A stretch of 64,000 nucleotides of DNA from Lycorma delicatula (GCF_047948215.1 NC_134456.1:81422515-81486514); one strand, 5' to 3'. Positions 1 to 12,901 are shown, counted from the stretch's first letter. The notes: generated by a model from the letters alone, not told the origin. Numbers and translations are program-made.

Positions 1-1370
1 AAAATTTAAAAATTGTTTGTGTTAACTCTACACAATGGGAAACAAAAACTTTTGTTCATGAACAATAGCTTTTGATTGGTTAGTGAAGTCTGAAAATTTT
101 TAAATTTAATATTTTAGCAAAAATCAGCAATTTTTACTGTGATTTGATATTTTTCAACCTTACTGCATTCTGTTTATAATTTTCTCATATGAATGAATTT
201 TTCTAACTGCCAGTACTTTCAATCAGATTAGGCATCATCAGATTTGTTATCTTACAAAGGTGTTCAATACTTGAGGCAAATAACTTTTATTAATAATTTC
301 AGCAAAATGTTTTTTTTAGAAAAATTAGTTAGATTAAGATCAGTTTCAACTGAAAATAGTATTAGAGATAACATAATATGTAACACTATAGTAATTGTGT
401 GTATAACACTTTAATCTCTTGACATTTAAACTTTCTGTTGATTAATATGCATTTTAATTAATTCAAATTCATTGTTTTAAACATGTTTATGTAGTGTACA
501 GTCTTGGCCCAATTATACCTATTCTATATCCTCTATACATGTCATTTCTCAGTGCTCCATGCAAATATTTTTTTTACATTTTTACAATTGAAAGGTGTTG
601 TCATTCTTCATGTCTTAACAGGGCAAAATCCACATATTTTTCATGTTCTGACTTGTTGATCATTATCAACAAGCTTGAGAAGTTAATGAACCAACAATAT
701 CACTGATATTTTCACTGGAGAGTCCTTGACAATTTTGACATTTTTTGCATCTCTAGAATGTTTGGAATTGTAAGATCCATGCTGATTTTCTTTGTAAACT
801 CTCTTCTTTTCATTAGCTTTATCTTGTTTTTTACGTACATCAAAATGCACGTATATCACAAAAGAGTTGGTTATAATACGGTTCAGCATTCCACAAAAAA
901 TGCAAAAAATCAAGCTCATCACAGTTCTTTCTCTCAAGTTGAGAAAATACTTCATTTATTTCACAACTAGTATTCAGTTTGTCACTTATTGTCAATAGAT
1001 ATATTTACAAATTTAAACAATACAAAAACTAATAAATATAAATAAAAACTGATAATATATTTACACTAATGAGAAAAAATTAATGTAAATATGGTAATGT
1101 GTAGTCTGTGACACGACAGTGGCCTCACTGGCACTAATGGAAAGAAGTAAAAAGGTAGGATTGGTGACTCATATTAACCTTGAGGATGGTGAGGAAGGCA
1201 TTGGAGGTGGTGATGCTGTCATCCCCTGAATTGCTTTTTGGGACCAGTTATTGTTGGGAGAGTAGTCTGAGAGACTACACCTTACCATTATAGTGTTAAA
1301 AGTTAGAAAAGAAGGACCTAGGATCAGGTGTTGTGAGATAAGTAAGAGTATTTTACATTTGTGTTTATAT
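1..1370. other. AT-rich non-coding sequence, left edge of window
   Basis: No exon, RNA gene or recognisable transposon domain is visible. Short open frames at 494-706 and 683-970 are low-complexity, oppose each other on the two strands, and lack splice or family support. A slightly less AT-rich patch at 1110-1300 has no recognisable product. The stretch is best read as intron or upstream flank of the plus-strand coiled-coil gene. Confidence 0.5.
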
Positions 1371-1636
1371 TGTACAGAATAATCAACTCAAAATGGTCAC
1401 TTCTGAGATCTCTAAAACCATTAAATAAACTTAAAATGGAATATTTTTTTCAACTTAGAGAATAAAAAATAAACAATTTTATTACTGGAGAATGGGAGCA
1501 GTTTTTTTTTCTCAAAATGACCCACGATTTTTTTAATTACATAAAAATGAAAGAAGGTTCTCCATTTTAAAGCTCTTTTTATATTTTTTTTTTAGAGATC
1601 CCAGTAATAGCCATCTTAAGCTATTCATTCTGTATA
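1371..1636. mobile_element. small inverted-repeat (MITE-like) element
   Basis: The left end (from TGTACAGAAT, running to GATCTCTAAAA near 1421) matches the reverse complement of the right end (ending ATTCTGTATAC near 1636) over about 50 bases with scattered mismatches. Shared blocks are TACAGAAT, the AA(A/G)ATGG block and GATCTCTAAAA. The interior is A/T homopolymer-rich and encodes nothing. The 266 base length and terminal inverted repeats fit a non-autonomous DNA transposon. The superfamily cannot be assigned because the target duplication is unclear. Confidence 0.6.
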
Positions 1637-2385
1637 CACACTGGCACTCAAAAGAAAAAAATTTGCGAGTAGATTCTTAATATAAAAATTAAAAATTTTA
1701 TTTATAAAACTTATTTAAAGAGAGAGAATGCTTCATTTCTTTCTGTCTTTAGTGTACTTTAAAATAGGTATTCACACATCAAGAACGGTTTAAAATATTT
1801 TAATAAAATATGGGATACATGTTTAAACTGATGTGAAAAAAATGAAAACTTTTGTTTTCAAAAATGATAATCATCATAGCCATGTTAACCAAGACACCGT
1901 ATAGCGTGATTATTTTTTGCAAGATTTGAATCCCCTCGTTTTTGAAAAGTCTGTTAATTATGGTCTCATGTGTAACTGCATATGAAGAAGCAATTGTATA
2001 ATCAAGGCATTATAATATTGTATTTTTATACTCTGAGTACTTAAAAATTTTTATAAAAATATAGCAGATTTTATCCAATTTGTTATTATGATCTAAAACT
2101 TAAAGCTGGCTTCATTGGACTAGTATAGCATTTGAGCAATCACTACTTTGTATGGGAAAGATAGAGAATTCTAGTTTCACAGGATTCCTTAAACAAATAA
2201 GACTTTTAAAATAAAATATTACTTGAAGAGGATTAAACTTTATCAAGTTGCCCCCTCCCACCACTTGAGGTACATAAGGGTAAATGCTGAATTTATCTTG
2301 TAAAAAAAAATTTCTTTTTTTACCCAATTATAATTTTCTATATTTGATGAGTTAAAAAATATTTTATCATTCTTGTTTTTTTTTA
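1637..2385. other. AT-rich non-coding sequence
   Basis: No gene-like structure is seen. The minus-strand open frame at 2112-2327 has no domain, no splice context and strongly biased composition. Confidence 0.5.
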
Positions 2386-2847
2386 TCCTACTCTACTAAA
2401 AAGCATTTTTATGTGTGTCTGTCTGAGTGTGCGTCCCCCTTAGCTGAGAACATACTTACATGAACGAACAGTACTGTTGTTATAAATAACAGCAGTAACA
2501 ATAATTATAAAATAAATTAATAAAGTTTATTACCGTAATTCATTCATTCAATATCGTAGCAAATTTTAACACAACTATTTTCGATACAAATAAATAGATA
2601 CTGAAAATACTATCAATTATCCATTTAAAATTACTTTTGGTATATAGATTAACTTATTTCCTAATGAGGCAGGGTGCTAAACTGAACAATGACGAACCTG
2701 TTTTTTTTTGCTTTACATTTATCAGTTTTCATCATTCAAAAAAAAAAACATTTTTACACAAGAGGTCAAGGATCAATTTTGAACACCTAATAACAGCATT
2801 CTGAGACAGTGCTGCAGAGGCGTGCCTATGGCACGCCCTATAGCTAG
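2386..2847 (+). mobile_element. non-autonomous Helitron with intact termini
   Basis: The element starts TCCTACTCTACTA directly after an A at 2385 and ends CTAG at 2844-2847 directly before a T at 2848, the A/T target dinucleotide expected for Helitrons. Just inside the 3' end is an 8-base stem, GGCGTGCC (2819-2826) and GGCACGCC (2830-2837), with a three-base loop, followed by six bases and the terminal CTAG. There are no terminal inverted repeats and no target duplication. The 462 base interior has no open frame, so it must have been mobilised in trans by a Rep/helicase element not in this window. Confidence 0.8.
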
Positions 2848-3035
2848 TAAATATATAATCCAAAGATTATATATCATACAGTATATATATATTAGTTTTC
2901 TTCAGTATTTACTTAATAATTTATTAACATTTATAATTCCATTTATTATTTTTGTATGATTTAAAATAAAGATATCTTAATAGATGTATAGATGTAGGTG
3001 TACTTCAATTAAAAATATGCTAAATTCATTTACAG

Positions 3036-3106
3036 AATTGCCACCTGGCTATATTCCATGTTATAAACTTGTAGAATTGCTTCATACAAAAGCTTCAGAA
3101 TTAGAG
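3036..3106 (+). CDS. exon of coiled-coil gene (first one visible)
   Basis: A pyrimidine-poor but acceptable acceptor (tttacag) precedes the exon and a GTTAGT donor follows. Entry is in phase 1 (two bases complete an upstream codon) and exit is in phase 0, matching the entry of the next exon at 11196. The 23 full codons begin LPPGYIPCYKLVEL and end KASELE. An upstream exon must exist because the exon opens mid-codon, but I could not identify it in 1-3000. The family is unknown. Assignment to the gene rests on phase agreement and on the Leu/Glu/Lys-rich end that leads into the later coiled coil. Confidence 0.6.
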
Positions 3107-3918
3107 GTTAGTGAAAATTCCATTCATTTTATTATTACTATTATTATTGTTATAATAAAATATAATTGATCTCATTGTTTGTTGTTGGTTGTAATTTAAT
3201 TGTTCTTTTTTTAAGTGATCCAGCAATCATCGAGATTTTGCACATTATTATTCCAAAAGAAAGGCTTCTGGCTAGTTTGACTTCAAGGATTATTTTGTTC
3301 TTTTCCAGTGTTGAGGCAATAGCTGGAGGTAATTCTATTTGCATTTGTTTCTCTCTGATTGGGAATATCCAACTTGGAATATTGTGTTTGAACTGTCATC
3401 AGGTTGACTATCAAGGTCATGATTAAGGAAACTAATTAAGATATATCTTTAACACCCATGTTACTGAGATGACTGGTGGTTGTTTTGATGGACTATTTCA
3501 TTTTATTTTTTACCAAACTGTCACAAGAAAATGTCACAAACTAGATCCAATTCAAAGCAATATCCATAAGATAAATAATATCCATAAGATTAAATTTCTG
3601 TAGCTTATAAGATAAAATATATTTTAGTACAAGAAGATACTCCATAAAAAGTTGTAAGAAGATTGCATCTATGAAATATTACAGTAGTTTCTCATACTGT
3701 ATTTGCCATGAAAGGTAAATGGTTTTAATGTAAATTTGAATAAACCGAAGAATTACTTTATTCTAATTTCCCCATGTATGTTCTGGATGTTTTTTTGGCA
3801 GCTTAGTAGAGGTGTGTATAGAAAACAGCTAATATTTTAGAAGGTTATTCATTTAAAAGTGCAATTGGTGTAGGGTTGGTAGACTACATTCAGAAATTTG
3901 AATTTTTCAAGTTCACAG
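3107..3918. other. intron sequence
   Basis: AT-rich sequence between the exon at 3036-3106 and the transposon at 3919. Overlapping open frames on both strands at 3150-3426 show no domain or conservation clue. A 14-base unit (aatatccataagat) is repeated in tandem near 3560-3590. Confidence 0.45.
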
Positions 3919-5890
3919 AGTGAGTCAAAACTGCTTCTTGGGGAGGGGAGTGGCTCAGAGGTTGTAACTTAAATATTTTAAAACACCCTTTTGTGATATA
4001 TCATTTTAAAGGTCTCTTTTAAGACAAGAAAAATGATATAAATAAAACGTTGATACCATCTCTGTATGCAAATGGTAGTGGGAAAATTTGCATTTTAAAA
4101 AATTACTGATAATTTAAGGAACTGTTATCGCAAATAAATAAATTTATAAAAATTTGATTAAATAGATACTATCAAATAAATTTATTTTTAAAAAAATCAT
4201 TAAGCATAATGTTTGTTTATTTACCAATAATGCTTATTTTATTTTAATAAATTTTGAATGTCCTCCCTCTCATGTGGTTGTTAAAGGATGATACTGCTTT
4301 ATTCAACAATTACCTGGTGATATTTGTGCTGAATTTCAAATTCTATTTTGTAAATCATCGATATCTTGAGGCTTATTATGATAAACAATACTTTTTATGT
4401 GGCCCCCCATAGAAAGTAATCCAATGGTGACAAGTCGGTGATCTCACTGGCCATTCTATTTGAAACCAAACCATCTTCCAGGAAAAAGTGCATTTAAAAT
4501 TTCATGTACTTAAGACCATGAGGCAGGGCACCATATTATTAAAACCAAATGGTTTTGGAAGTTGGAGCCAACAATGTTTTGAATATTTGGAACGATATGG
4601 TCAAGATTCAAAGCCTCATATTTCACTGTTTTAAATTTCCAACAATAAATATAGGCCCTATCAATCATCCACCAACAATACCTGCCCATAGATTTACTTT
4701 GACTGGATACTCTGTATGTTTGTCACGATAACAGTGCAGATTAATATCAGTCCAGTACGGACAATTGCAGCAGTTTACATTGCCATTTAAAAAAATGTGG
4801 CCTCATCTCTAAAAACTGTTGCTTAATAAATCTGACTATTAAATTAAGTTTAATTTAATTGTTGTTGACATCTGAATGAATAAATACTGTTAATCATAAT
4901 TTCACAGTACTCAAGTTTTCAATCACAGTCATCATTGTTCAAGTTCTTGCTCCAGATGAATTTTGAAGGATTTGAAATTTTCACTTCAAGTAGAGGAATG
5001 AGGATTCTCAATAAATTCTTGCAAAATCTCTATAATCAAGATTATGCAAGATAATAATTATAATGAAATAAGATTATAATAATAACGATTTATTATTTGT
5101 GGCAGATTTAGCCCTGTCTGGTTTTCCTCTATTATTAATGCTCCCTGTTTCTTCAAATCATTTGATGGTTTTTGACATTGTACCTTTTGAAATAGGGTAC
5201 AATTATTAAATGTTGTACTGATTTATTTACAAACTTCATTACACGACCTAACTCTATTCACTAAAGCCCCTCATCATTAAAAGTGTGACCCTCTCCTGTT
5301 CAGTAAATGACATGTTGATGGCAATGTTAACAAATAGCAAAGAAAAGATTAAATCAGTTAAAAACAATTACAAAAAAGGTAAAAAAGATGTAAATAACAA
5401 AAGCGGTAAAAGTAGACAAAATCAATTAATCAGTCAGCCAACCAGTCATAACAAATTATCATAAGAAGTTAACAATGCAGTAATGAAACACTCAGTTTTG
5501 CAACAATGGTAAGAGACTATCAGCTGATCAGCATGATTAGGTGACAATTTTTTTATTTACTCATTAAATTGGAACAAAAACAATTTTTTATGTTAAAAAA
5601 TATAAATTTGTAAATATTTTTAAATTTTAATTTTACTTTTAAAATAAATTTTAATTAAATTAGTTAATTTCTTTTATTTAACATTATTTGAACTTACTAA
5701 ATTTATTAATTAAAAAAAAACACTTTATCCTGCTGCCATTTTGGATACAGACACCATACCAACTTTTTATTTAAACCATTTTTCTTGTCTTAAAAAGACC
5801 TTTAAAATTACTATCACATAAAGTGTGTTACCATTTAAAATATTTGAGTTACAACCCCTGAACCAACTCCCAAGAAGGAGTTGAAATTCT
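3919..5890 (-). mobile_element. degenerate DDE (IS630/Tc1/mariner-like) transposon with long terminal inverted repeats
   Basis: The left terminus (about 3919-4075) and the reverse complement of the right terminus (about 5741-5890) align over roughly 160 bases. They share CTTCTTGGG, GGTTGTAACT, AATATTTTAAA, TTTTAAAGGTCT and AAGACAAGAAAAATG. Between them the minus strand carries decayed transposase. A helix-turn-helix-like segment around 5080-5210 reads roughly KTI-like, then NNRGKP. A core around 4620-4820 reads DEATFF, then CPYWTDINLHC and VNLWAGIVGG, then IGPIFIVGNL. A later part near 4440 reads MARSPTCHHW, resembling the WPARSPDLTPLD region of DDE_3-type transposases. Frames are broken by stops and shifts, so it is inactive. 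It lies in an intron of the coiled-coil gene, opposite to transcription. Confidence 0.7.
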
Positions 5891-5969
5891 ATTTCTTGTC
5901 AAAAGGTAAAGTAGTTGACCGATAACTTATCCTGAAAGTTACAGTATTCTATCGGGAACAGTTTTAAAG

Positions 5970-6281
5970 TTAATTATATAATAATTTCCACTTACCAACA
6001 ATTTTTTATTATTATGTCCAAGCACTTTCGGATATTAATCCATCATCAAGAACATTTGTGTTATGCATTATAATTATTTCCTTCACAAATTAATATATTA
6101 AATGAATTTTGAATTTTAAAAACAAAAATTATAAATATAAATATTGAATGTATTAATTTGTGAAGGAAATAATTTTAATGCATAACACATAAATGTTCTT
6201 GATTATGGATTAATATCCGAAAGTGCTCAGACATAATAATAAAAAATTGTTGGTAAGTGGAAATTATTGCATAATTAATTT
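5970..6281. repeat. foldback inverted-repeat element, about 312 bases
   Basis: The left arm (about 5970-6105) is nearly the exact reverse complement of the right arm (about 6147-6281), with a short AT-rich centre. Diagnostic blocks are CACTTACCAACAATTTTTTA on the left and its complement TTGGTAAGTGG on the right, plus CACTTTCGGATATTAATCC against GGATTAATATCCGAAAGTG. Coding potential is absent. It is consistent with a MITE or foldback element. Termini resemble TTAATTA, but a target duplication is not certain. Confidence 0.75.
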
Positions 6282-7348
6282 AGCTATACCAATGGGCCAT
6301 GATTAATAATAAAATTTATTTTAAAGTTGTTGAGGGGTTTATAAATTTTTGGCCTCTACAACTTTAAAATTGAAATTCAGTATATATTTATAACTTAAAA
6401 AGTTTTTTATTTACCTTTAACAGATTTTTTCCCCCTCCAGAGTTAATGAATTGTTAGTTGGTCAGCAGTTTAAATTAGCTGTAAAAACCTACACTGCAAA
6501 TTAAAAATACATTTTTAATTTTGAAATGCTTTCTTTTGTTTTTAAAATCATATGTATAATTTTGAGTACATACAGACACTAATACTACATAATCATACAA
6601 ACAAAATTAAGAGAAAACTTAAAAGAAACTCCAAGTACACAAAAATGTTGGACATATTTTACACATAATACAATTAACCATATGAACACTGTGTTAGATA
6701 AAGCCTTAAAACAATCTTTATTATTCTTAAAATAGCAGAATACACCCCTGAAAACATATTCCAACTATCAACCATGTACAACACAGAACTAAATTTGCAT
6801 CTACCATATAATGAATTACAAGAAAGAAAACAATTAATAAATAAAAACCAACCGCATATGACTTAGTTCACATAAAAGGTGATAGATACTCTTCAATAAT
6901 TTTACAAAATACACATCTATCTCTAAATATTTTAATATATTTACAAAACATGATAATTAAATTAAATTAAATATAATACTTTGAAATTTTAAACAAAATA
7001 AAATGATTAATAAATTACCAAGCGCATAATTATAATCACAAATAAGTGATTCCTCAAACAAATATCTCTCCATTTTCCCACCTTAAAAGCATAATTTAAA
7101 ATTCATAAATAAGACTTGTCTGTTAGTAGTGTCAATTACACTTAGTCTATTAATCAAAATAGTTTGATATAAATATGGAACCAGTGCCTTATTTAATGTT
7201 TAAAAACAGTTCATACATGAGAGTGTCAAACATACTTTTTCACAAAATTATGGTTATACACATTCCACTCAGTTCTGGTCTTGGATCCTTCAATATACTG
7301 AAACTAATAATCTCTTTACTTTATAAGAAGCCGCCATGAGAATATATA
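6282..7348. other. AT-rich non-coding sequence with a small hairpin
   Basis: A hairpin at about 6319-6368 pairs TTTTAAAGTTGTTGAGG with CCTCTACAACTTTAAAA across a 17-base loop. The rest, including 6500-7340, shows no supported gene. Short, stop-interrupted frames could be old transposon remains but cannot be assigned. Confidence 0.4.
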
Positions 7349-8396
7349 CAGTAGCGTGCAAATTAATCTGAACACAGGAAATCTTTTGTTTATTTCTATG
7401 TGTGGCAACACTGCTTGACCACACACCCATTCTTTAAGTCTATGTTTGTGAGGTTATTTATTCTTTGGTTATTTAGTAATTTTCAAGTTATAAATAACAT
7501 TTTAAAAGTTTTGTCATTTTTTTATTACAAAACTATATGTTTTGTTTTGTGTGCCTTAAATTTTTAATAATGGACATAACTTAAAGAAAGCATTTGAAAA
7601 TTGTTTATCTTTCTGAGCATACCAAATAAATAGCTTCTGAGTGTGGTGTTGGACTAGAGAGAGAGAGAGTAAATGCTATTTTAAAATTTCAGTTTAAAGA
7701 AACTGGATCCTTCAACTCAAAGAAAAGGCAGATGGAGCCTTAAAAGAAAAACTACTCCAACACGGGATAAGTTATTACTGACGAAAATTAAACTTGACCC
7801 AAAATTATCTGCTGTAGACTTAAATCGATAATTAGCAGCTAGTGGTACAGATTTACATGTGACAACTGTTCATATTACATGTGACACCAACTACTTGGAA
7901 CTGGACAGAAAGCTCGTTGGCCAGCTGAAAAGCATCTTTTAACACCAGCAGTGTGTAAAAAAAAAAGCCTCTTGTGGGCTCTAGCATGTGCTAACTGGAT
8001 CAAAGAAGATTGGAAAAATGGTTTTCCAATGAGTATCAGATGAAAATACATCAATGAATAAAACATTTAAGTACCCTTGTAGCCAAGCAACACCCGAGAC
8101 TTGAACTCAATTGAAAATCTTTGGGCAATAATCAAAAAACAACTCTCAAAAATTAATTTTATCATAAAAATTGACCTTATTAAAGCAATAATAGTAGAAT
8201 GGTTTCATGATGAAGAAATCAGAAAAATCTGTAGTACACTTTCTGAATAGATGCCAAATTATGTACATGAAGTTACTAAGAATAAAGGAGGACATATTAA
8301 TTACTATATATCTATAAATTGTATTGTATGATTATTTCTAAATAAAGTTACTTTTTGTTAAATAATATCTGTGTTCAAATTAATTTTCACGCTAAC
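7349..8396 (+). mobile_element. Tc1-like transposon, degenerate
   Basis: Inverted ends are AGCGTGCAAATTAATCTGAA on the left (from about 7351) and, read in reverse complement, AGCGTGAAAATTAATTTGAA on the right, both continuing CACAG. They are flanked by TA at 7347-7348 and 8397-8398. The plus strand holds a decayed transposase. Around 7990-8040 it reads LDQRRLEKWFSNEYQ, resembling the W(T/K)EDWKKVIFSDE region. Around 8085-8260 it reads LELNSIENLWAIIKKQ, then VEWFHDEEIRKICSTLSE, the DxNPIENLWxxIK region and C-terminus of Tc1 transposases. Many stops and frameshifts are present. The element lies in the intron between exons at 3036 and 11196. Confidence 0.75.
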
Positions 8397-11195
8397 TATG
8401 GAAGGAGAGGACACAAAACAATTTTTTTAATTTGAAATGGGAGAATTCTTTCTCATAAATATTTGATACATGGATATAGATTAACTTCCCTTGAAATTTT
8501 TACTAAATTTGATTCCAGTTTTGTCATATAAGAGTAAAGAATTAACTGATAAACAGAATATAAAGAAGTAAGATATGAACAGGACTTGTTTATATCAGTT
8601 GTTTAAACACTAATATGAAAAAATGTTTTATAAGTAATATGTACACATAATAATGTTATTTTTAATAAAGTGAGTTATCTCCAACTTATCTTTAAATAAG
8701 TTTAATAGAAATAAAAGTATTTAAGATTAATAAAACAAGTAAATTTTAACAATTTGATAATTGTTTATTTTTTCAGTTATTAATGTAATGCTAATTACAA
8801 TACACATCAGATTTTCAAAATTAAAAAAGGACCTGAGGAATGTAGGAGGAACTTCTTTTTGACACCTCTCCTCCAAAAAACAGACTCTTGGAAAATGCAT
8901 AGTTTTCATTACTTTATAGATCCTCTAGCTTAGTGAGATTTTTATGAATGAATATGCATTAAAAATAAAATTTGAATGTTGCAAGATTTCAGTTTTTTCT
9001 TTTTTTTTAATAATGTGACTAAGGGACCTTGAGTACCTGAGTGAGCTGTGAGAGAGGCTTCAAATTTTCAAACCTGTAAAACTTTTTAACTGTCCACTAG
9101 AAAAAAGTAAACTACAAAAACAAAAAATTCCTTGTTGCTAATTGGTTTGTGGGAAGAGGGGAGAAGTTAATGGGCTGAGCTTCTGGATGGATAAGCAGTT
9201 TCAACCTCTTTCAATACCTAGAAGCTTCTTGACCTATTTCTGAGGTAGAACCTGATTCTGAAAAAGATAGTTTGAATATTGCAATTTTCAGTTTTCTTTC
9301 AGTTAAACAGGATGCAAGGGTTGTAAGTTACCTTTGAAAGAAAGGAAACTCTAATTTATGGTACATTCTGTTTATACCAACTCTTTTAAAATGAATATCA
9401 TTTTAAAATAAATATCATTTTAAAATAAATTTTGCTGTTTAATCAATCTTATTATTTCAATTGAGAAGGGCAAGGGAGCCTAACATTCTATTATACCATT
9501 TTAAGTTTTTTACTAATTTCTGAAAATGGAGTAAAACAGTTGAAAGGTAGTATTATAGTTTAATTCTTTAATTGAAGGGTACCAGAGTTAGTAGGGTGTC
9601 TGGGCGTACAAGCTAAACAAATGATATAATTGGGTTTTAAAAAGAACACTGGAAACAAAATAAAAAGAATGGAATAATATTATAACATTTCAGTTTTTGT
9701 TAATTAAGTGTAGCTAGTGAGATGAAAGCTGGGACTTCATGTAAAGTTGCCTTCACTCCTACAAAACAATTTAAATTGTCAAAAGGTGTAGAAGGTGAAA
9801 CATGTTTTGAGAAAGACTGGTCGTAACTGAATACTTCTATGGCTGGAAGCATTAATTATTCACTTAATAGGTTAGGCTTTTACTCCCTTGTTAAGATTTG
9901 CTCTATTCTAACTTCAAACAGCTATCTCTGATTTAACCAATATAATCAACAAAATATTAACCTCTCCTTTCAAAGAGCCAGTCAAATGTTGAATTAATTC
10001 AAATTATCTTTGTATTCTGTAATGGATTGTTTTACAAAATACAGAAGTTTAAAATTGACTACAATGCACTTTATGAAAAGGTAAAAATTACTCTCATTTA
10101 TTGATCTGTTGAAAGCTTAAGGGAAGAATTTGTCATTGATTATAATAATTTTTCATGGAGTAAAAAGTTATGAAATTTAGAAGTTGTTGACTCAACATTT
10201 TCTAAAAATAAGTTTTTAGAATGCTTATTTTTTTGATTTACTAGCTGAGAATGAACTTCAGCATAAAATTTCAAGCAATGATAAATAAGCAAACAGAATT
10301 TTAAAAGGTTTTTATAAAAAGCTTATTTCTTTAAATATTATGGGGGTTTCCTTTCCCCATCAAACAGGAACTTGCACTTTGGAATATATTTTAACTTAAA
10401 AATTAAAATTTGAAATCAATTTTGTATGAGGTATTTTTTGAACTTTCACACTTACTGGTTTGTTCTAGCTAATAGATAAGATCTTGTATCCAAAGAAACA
10501 CTGAATAGTTCAGCTTGATACAAATTCATTTTACTTTTATCAAATGTTAGATCTCATTTATTTTTTTTACATTTTAGTCAAAATTTTGGCAGTATAGATT
10601 ATAAATTTGTAGTGTCATTTATAATCATTACTGCATCACTTTGAATTTTTCACAATTATACTCTTTGACCTAGTTAGAATGATAAATAAAGATATGCATT
10701 TACGCATGAGCAAATAATATGAATTCATTCCTTTCACAGGAAAAAACACCAGAACAATAATATGGTTTTAATTTGAGTTGATTCATATTTCATGAACAAA
10801 AGATGTTACTGATATGAGATTGAAATTGGATTGTCTCTGGAAACCTACCTACCAATTAATGACTTAATAAAATTTTTATAATTCTTTTAAATAGTAGTTA
10901 CAATTAACAAACACCAGAAACAAATAGTAATAACAAGGCTAAGTAAATGTAAGAGGCTGATTTGGTTATGTAGCCTCTGACCAACTTTTATAAATAAATA
11001 TGATGATAATTTGTTGTAAATAGGATAATATGCTCCATCAGGATTCTTTATCAATGCTGATTTTTAAATTTATTTCTCTTTATGATTTTGCTTCCTTAAC
11101 TATCTATATAAGATTAAATTTATTCAGATGATTAAAATTTTTATTAACATAATGGATTTTATAATTTTGATATTTAAAAATAAAATTTATTTCAG
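8397..11195. other. intron sequence, no gene seen
   Basis: AT-rich unique-looking sequence. A roughly 16-base unit (aatatcattttaaaat) is repeated three times in tandem near 9386-9432. No exon, RNA gene or transposon terminus is supported. Confidence 0.45.
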
Positions 11196-11561
11196 AATAA
11201 CTGCAAATGCATGGGGAAATCAGATTGCAGCAATGTTGAGACAATCCATTGCAGAATTGAAGATGAAGCAGATGAGTATTGTTATGATGATAGCAAAGCT
11301 GAAAGTTCTTATGACCCTTGTAACCCATGTTCAACTAAAGACTTTGAGTCTAGTTTCCTAAGTAAAACAGACTGTCCATCTGATGAGTCATCTCAGCATT
11401 CTCAATCCTGTCATAAAGATACTTGTTTCTCCAATAAACAAAGTTCTCGATCAGGTAGTTTTCGTCTCGGTACTCCACCAAAAGAGCAAGATAAGATGTT
11501 AGGCCAAGGATATGGCCATTTGTTCTCAGATGACTGTACTTCTCAAAATAGTTCAAACAAG
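11196..11561 (+). CDS. Ser/Cys/Asp-rich exon of coiled-coil gene
   Basis: The acceptor is tttcag and the donor GTAAAT. The exon is 366 bases, exactly 122 codons, in phase 0 at both ends, and continues the frame of the exons at 3036-3106 and 12902-13111. It starts NNCKCMGKSDCSN. The first two thirds are rich in Cys, Ser, Asp and Glu (for example DEADEYCYDD and SYDPCNPC), then comes SSRSGSFRLGTPPKEQD and GQGYGHLFSDDC. The Cys residues are not spaced like a classical zinc finger. The composition suggests a disordered linker before the coiled coil. No family is recognised. Confidence 0.75.
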
Positions 11562-12901
11562 GTAAATCATTATTTATTATTTAATGTTGAATCATAATTC
11601 AACATTTGAATATTTATTATTTGTGAGGACTGTTGTCCACACTCAGATTTTAATTTTTTCTCAAATCATAAGGTAGTATGCAAGGGCTTAGCCGATGGTT
11701 GCAAATGAGTCAGTTATTCCGCTTGCACATTGTCAATAAGCTCAGTAAACTAACATTAAAAAGTATGTTGTTAAAAAGAATTCTTTATTTGCAGTAAATT
11801 TGTTCTTAAAATATATTGAACGTAAAATGTCAAAAAAAAAACTTTTGCAAAAGAGGAATTTGGGCATCTTTAGACAAAAGATTTAACTTATTCTTCGATA
11901 TTCAATAAAAAATTTAGAAATTATTCTTTGTAAAGAAATATTAACAGAAACATTTATCAATTTTATAGGAATTCTAATCAAATTACCTGATTTCCTAAAA
12001 ACGAGTGAAAAAATGTTAAAAACTGTGATTCAGTAGTAAAAGTGTAAAACACCTCCCAAAATTTCAATTTATTTTTTAAGAAAAATTATAAATTATAATT
12101 TTCCATGGATTTCTCTTTTTAAATTAAAGTGCATCCTAAAAATGTTGAAAGATCATTTTTCAGTGAATGGGATTAGAATTCCAAGACAGTAATAAGAATT
12201 AGTGTAAAACACATCTTATTGGTCAGCTTTAAGTAGATAAATAAATTCAAAATTCATCTCAGCAGCCATAAGAACTTGACAATTAGTCTTCATGTATGGA
12301 GAATATAATTTTATAAGAATAAATTGAGTATGTAGTGAAAAAATTATCTTTACTCCTTTACAGGAATAAAGCTAATTGATTGACAAAGGAAATATAGTTT
12401 TGTCATGGCATATTTTAGCATGTGATCTGAAAGTGAAGTAAAGGAATCTTTTCTTTGTAAGGTACTCAAAGAGGAACAATACTAGTAAAATATCAGTATT
12501 AAAATTAGTGTTAAAATTTAGTTCCAGTATTCAAAAGCTAATAGGGGCACTTGACATTGTTGAAAGTGGTGCCCAAAATCCTGCTATTTATTATACCATA
12601 AAACTGTAAATCTCGATTGATGATTCTGTAATCATTGATCATTTTTTGAGCAAAGTTAAAAAAAAAAAACAGACGATAGAAATTCTTAAATGATAAAATT
12701 CTCATCTCTATATAAAATACAGTGTACAATATTTTTCACTTTTTTAAGGAAAGCTTATAAACATCAAATCATATAATCTTGATACAATGGCTCCTGAATT
12801 TTTTATTGGCTGAAACATATGATTTTGACTGACAAGTATTACACATTATCCTATTGATCAAGTACTGTTACTTATTTGATTTTATTATTACTTTTTTTTA
12901 G
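11562..12901. other. intron, no feature seen
   Basis: AT-rich intron between two phase-0 exons, ending in a strong polypyrimidine tract and TTTTAG acceptor. The minus-strand open frame at 12538-12729 has no support. Confidence 0.55.
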
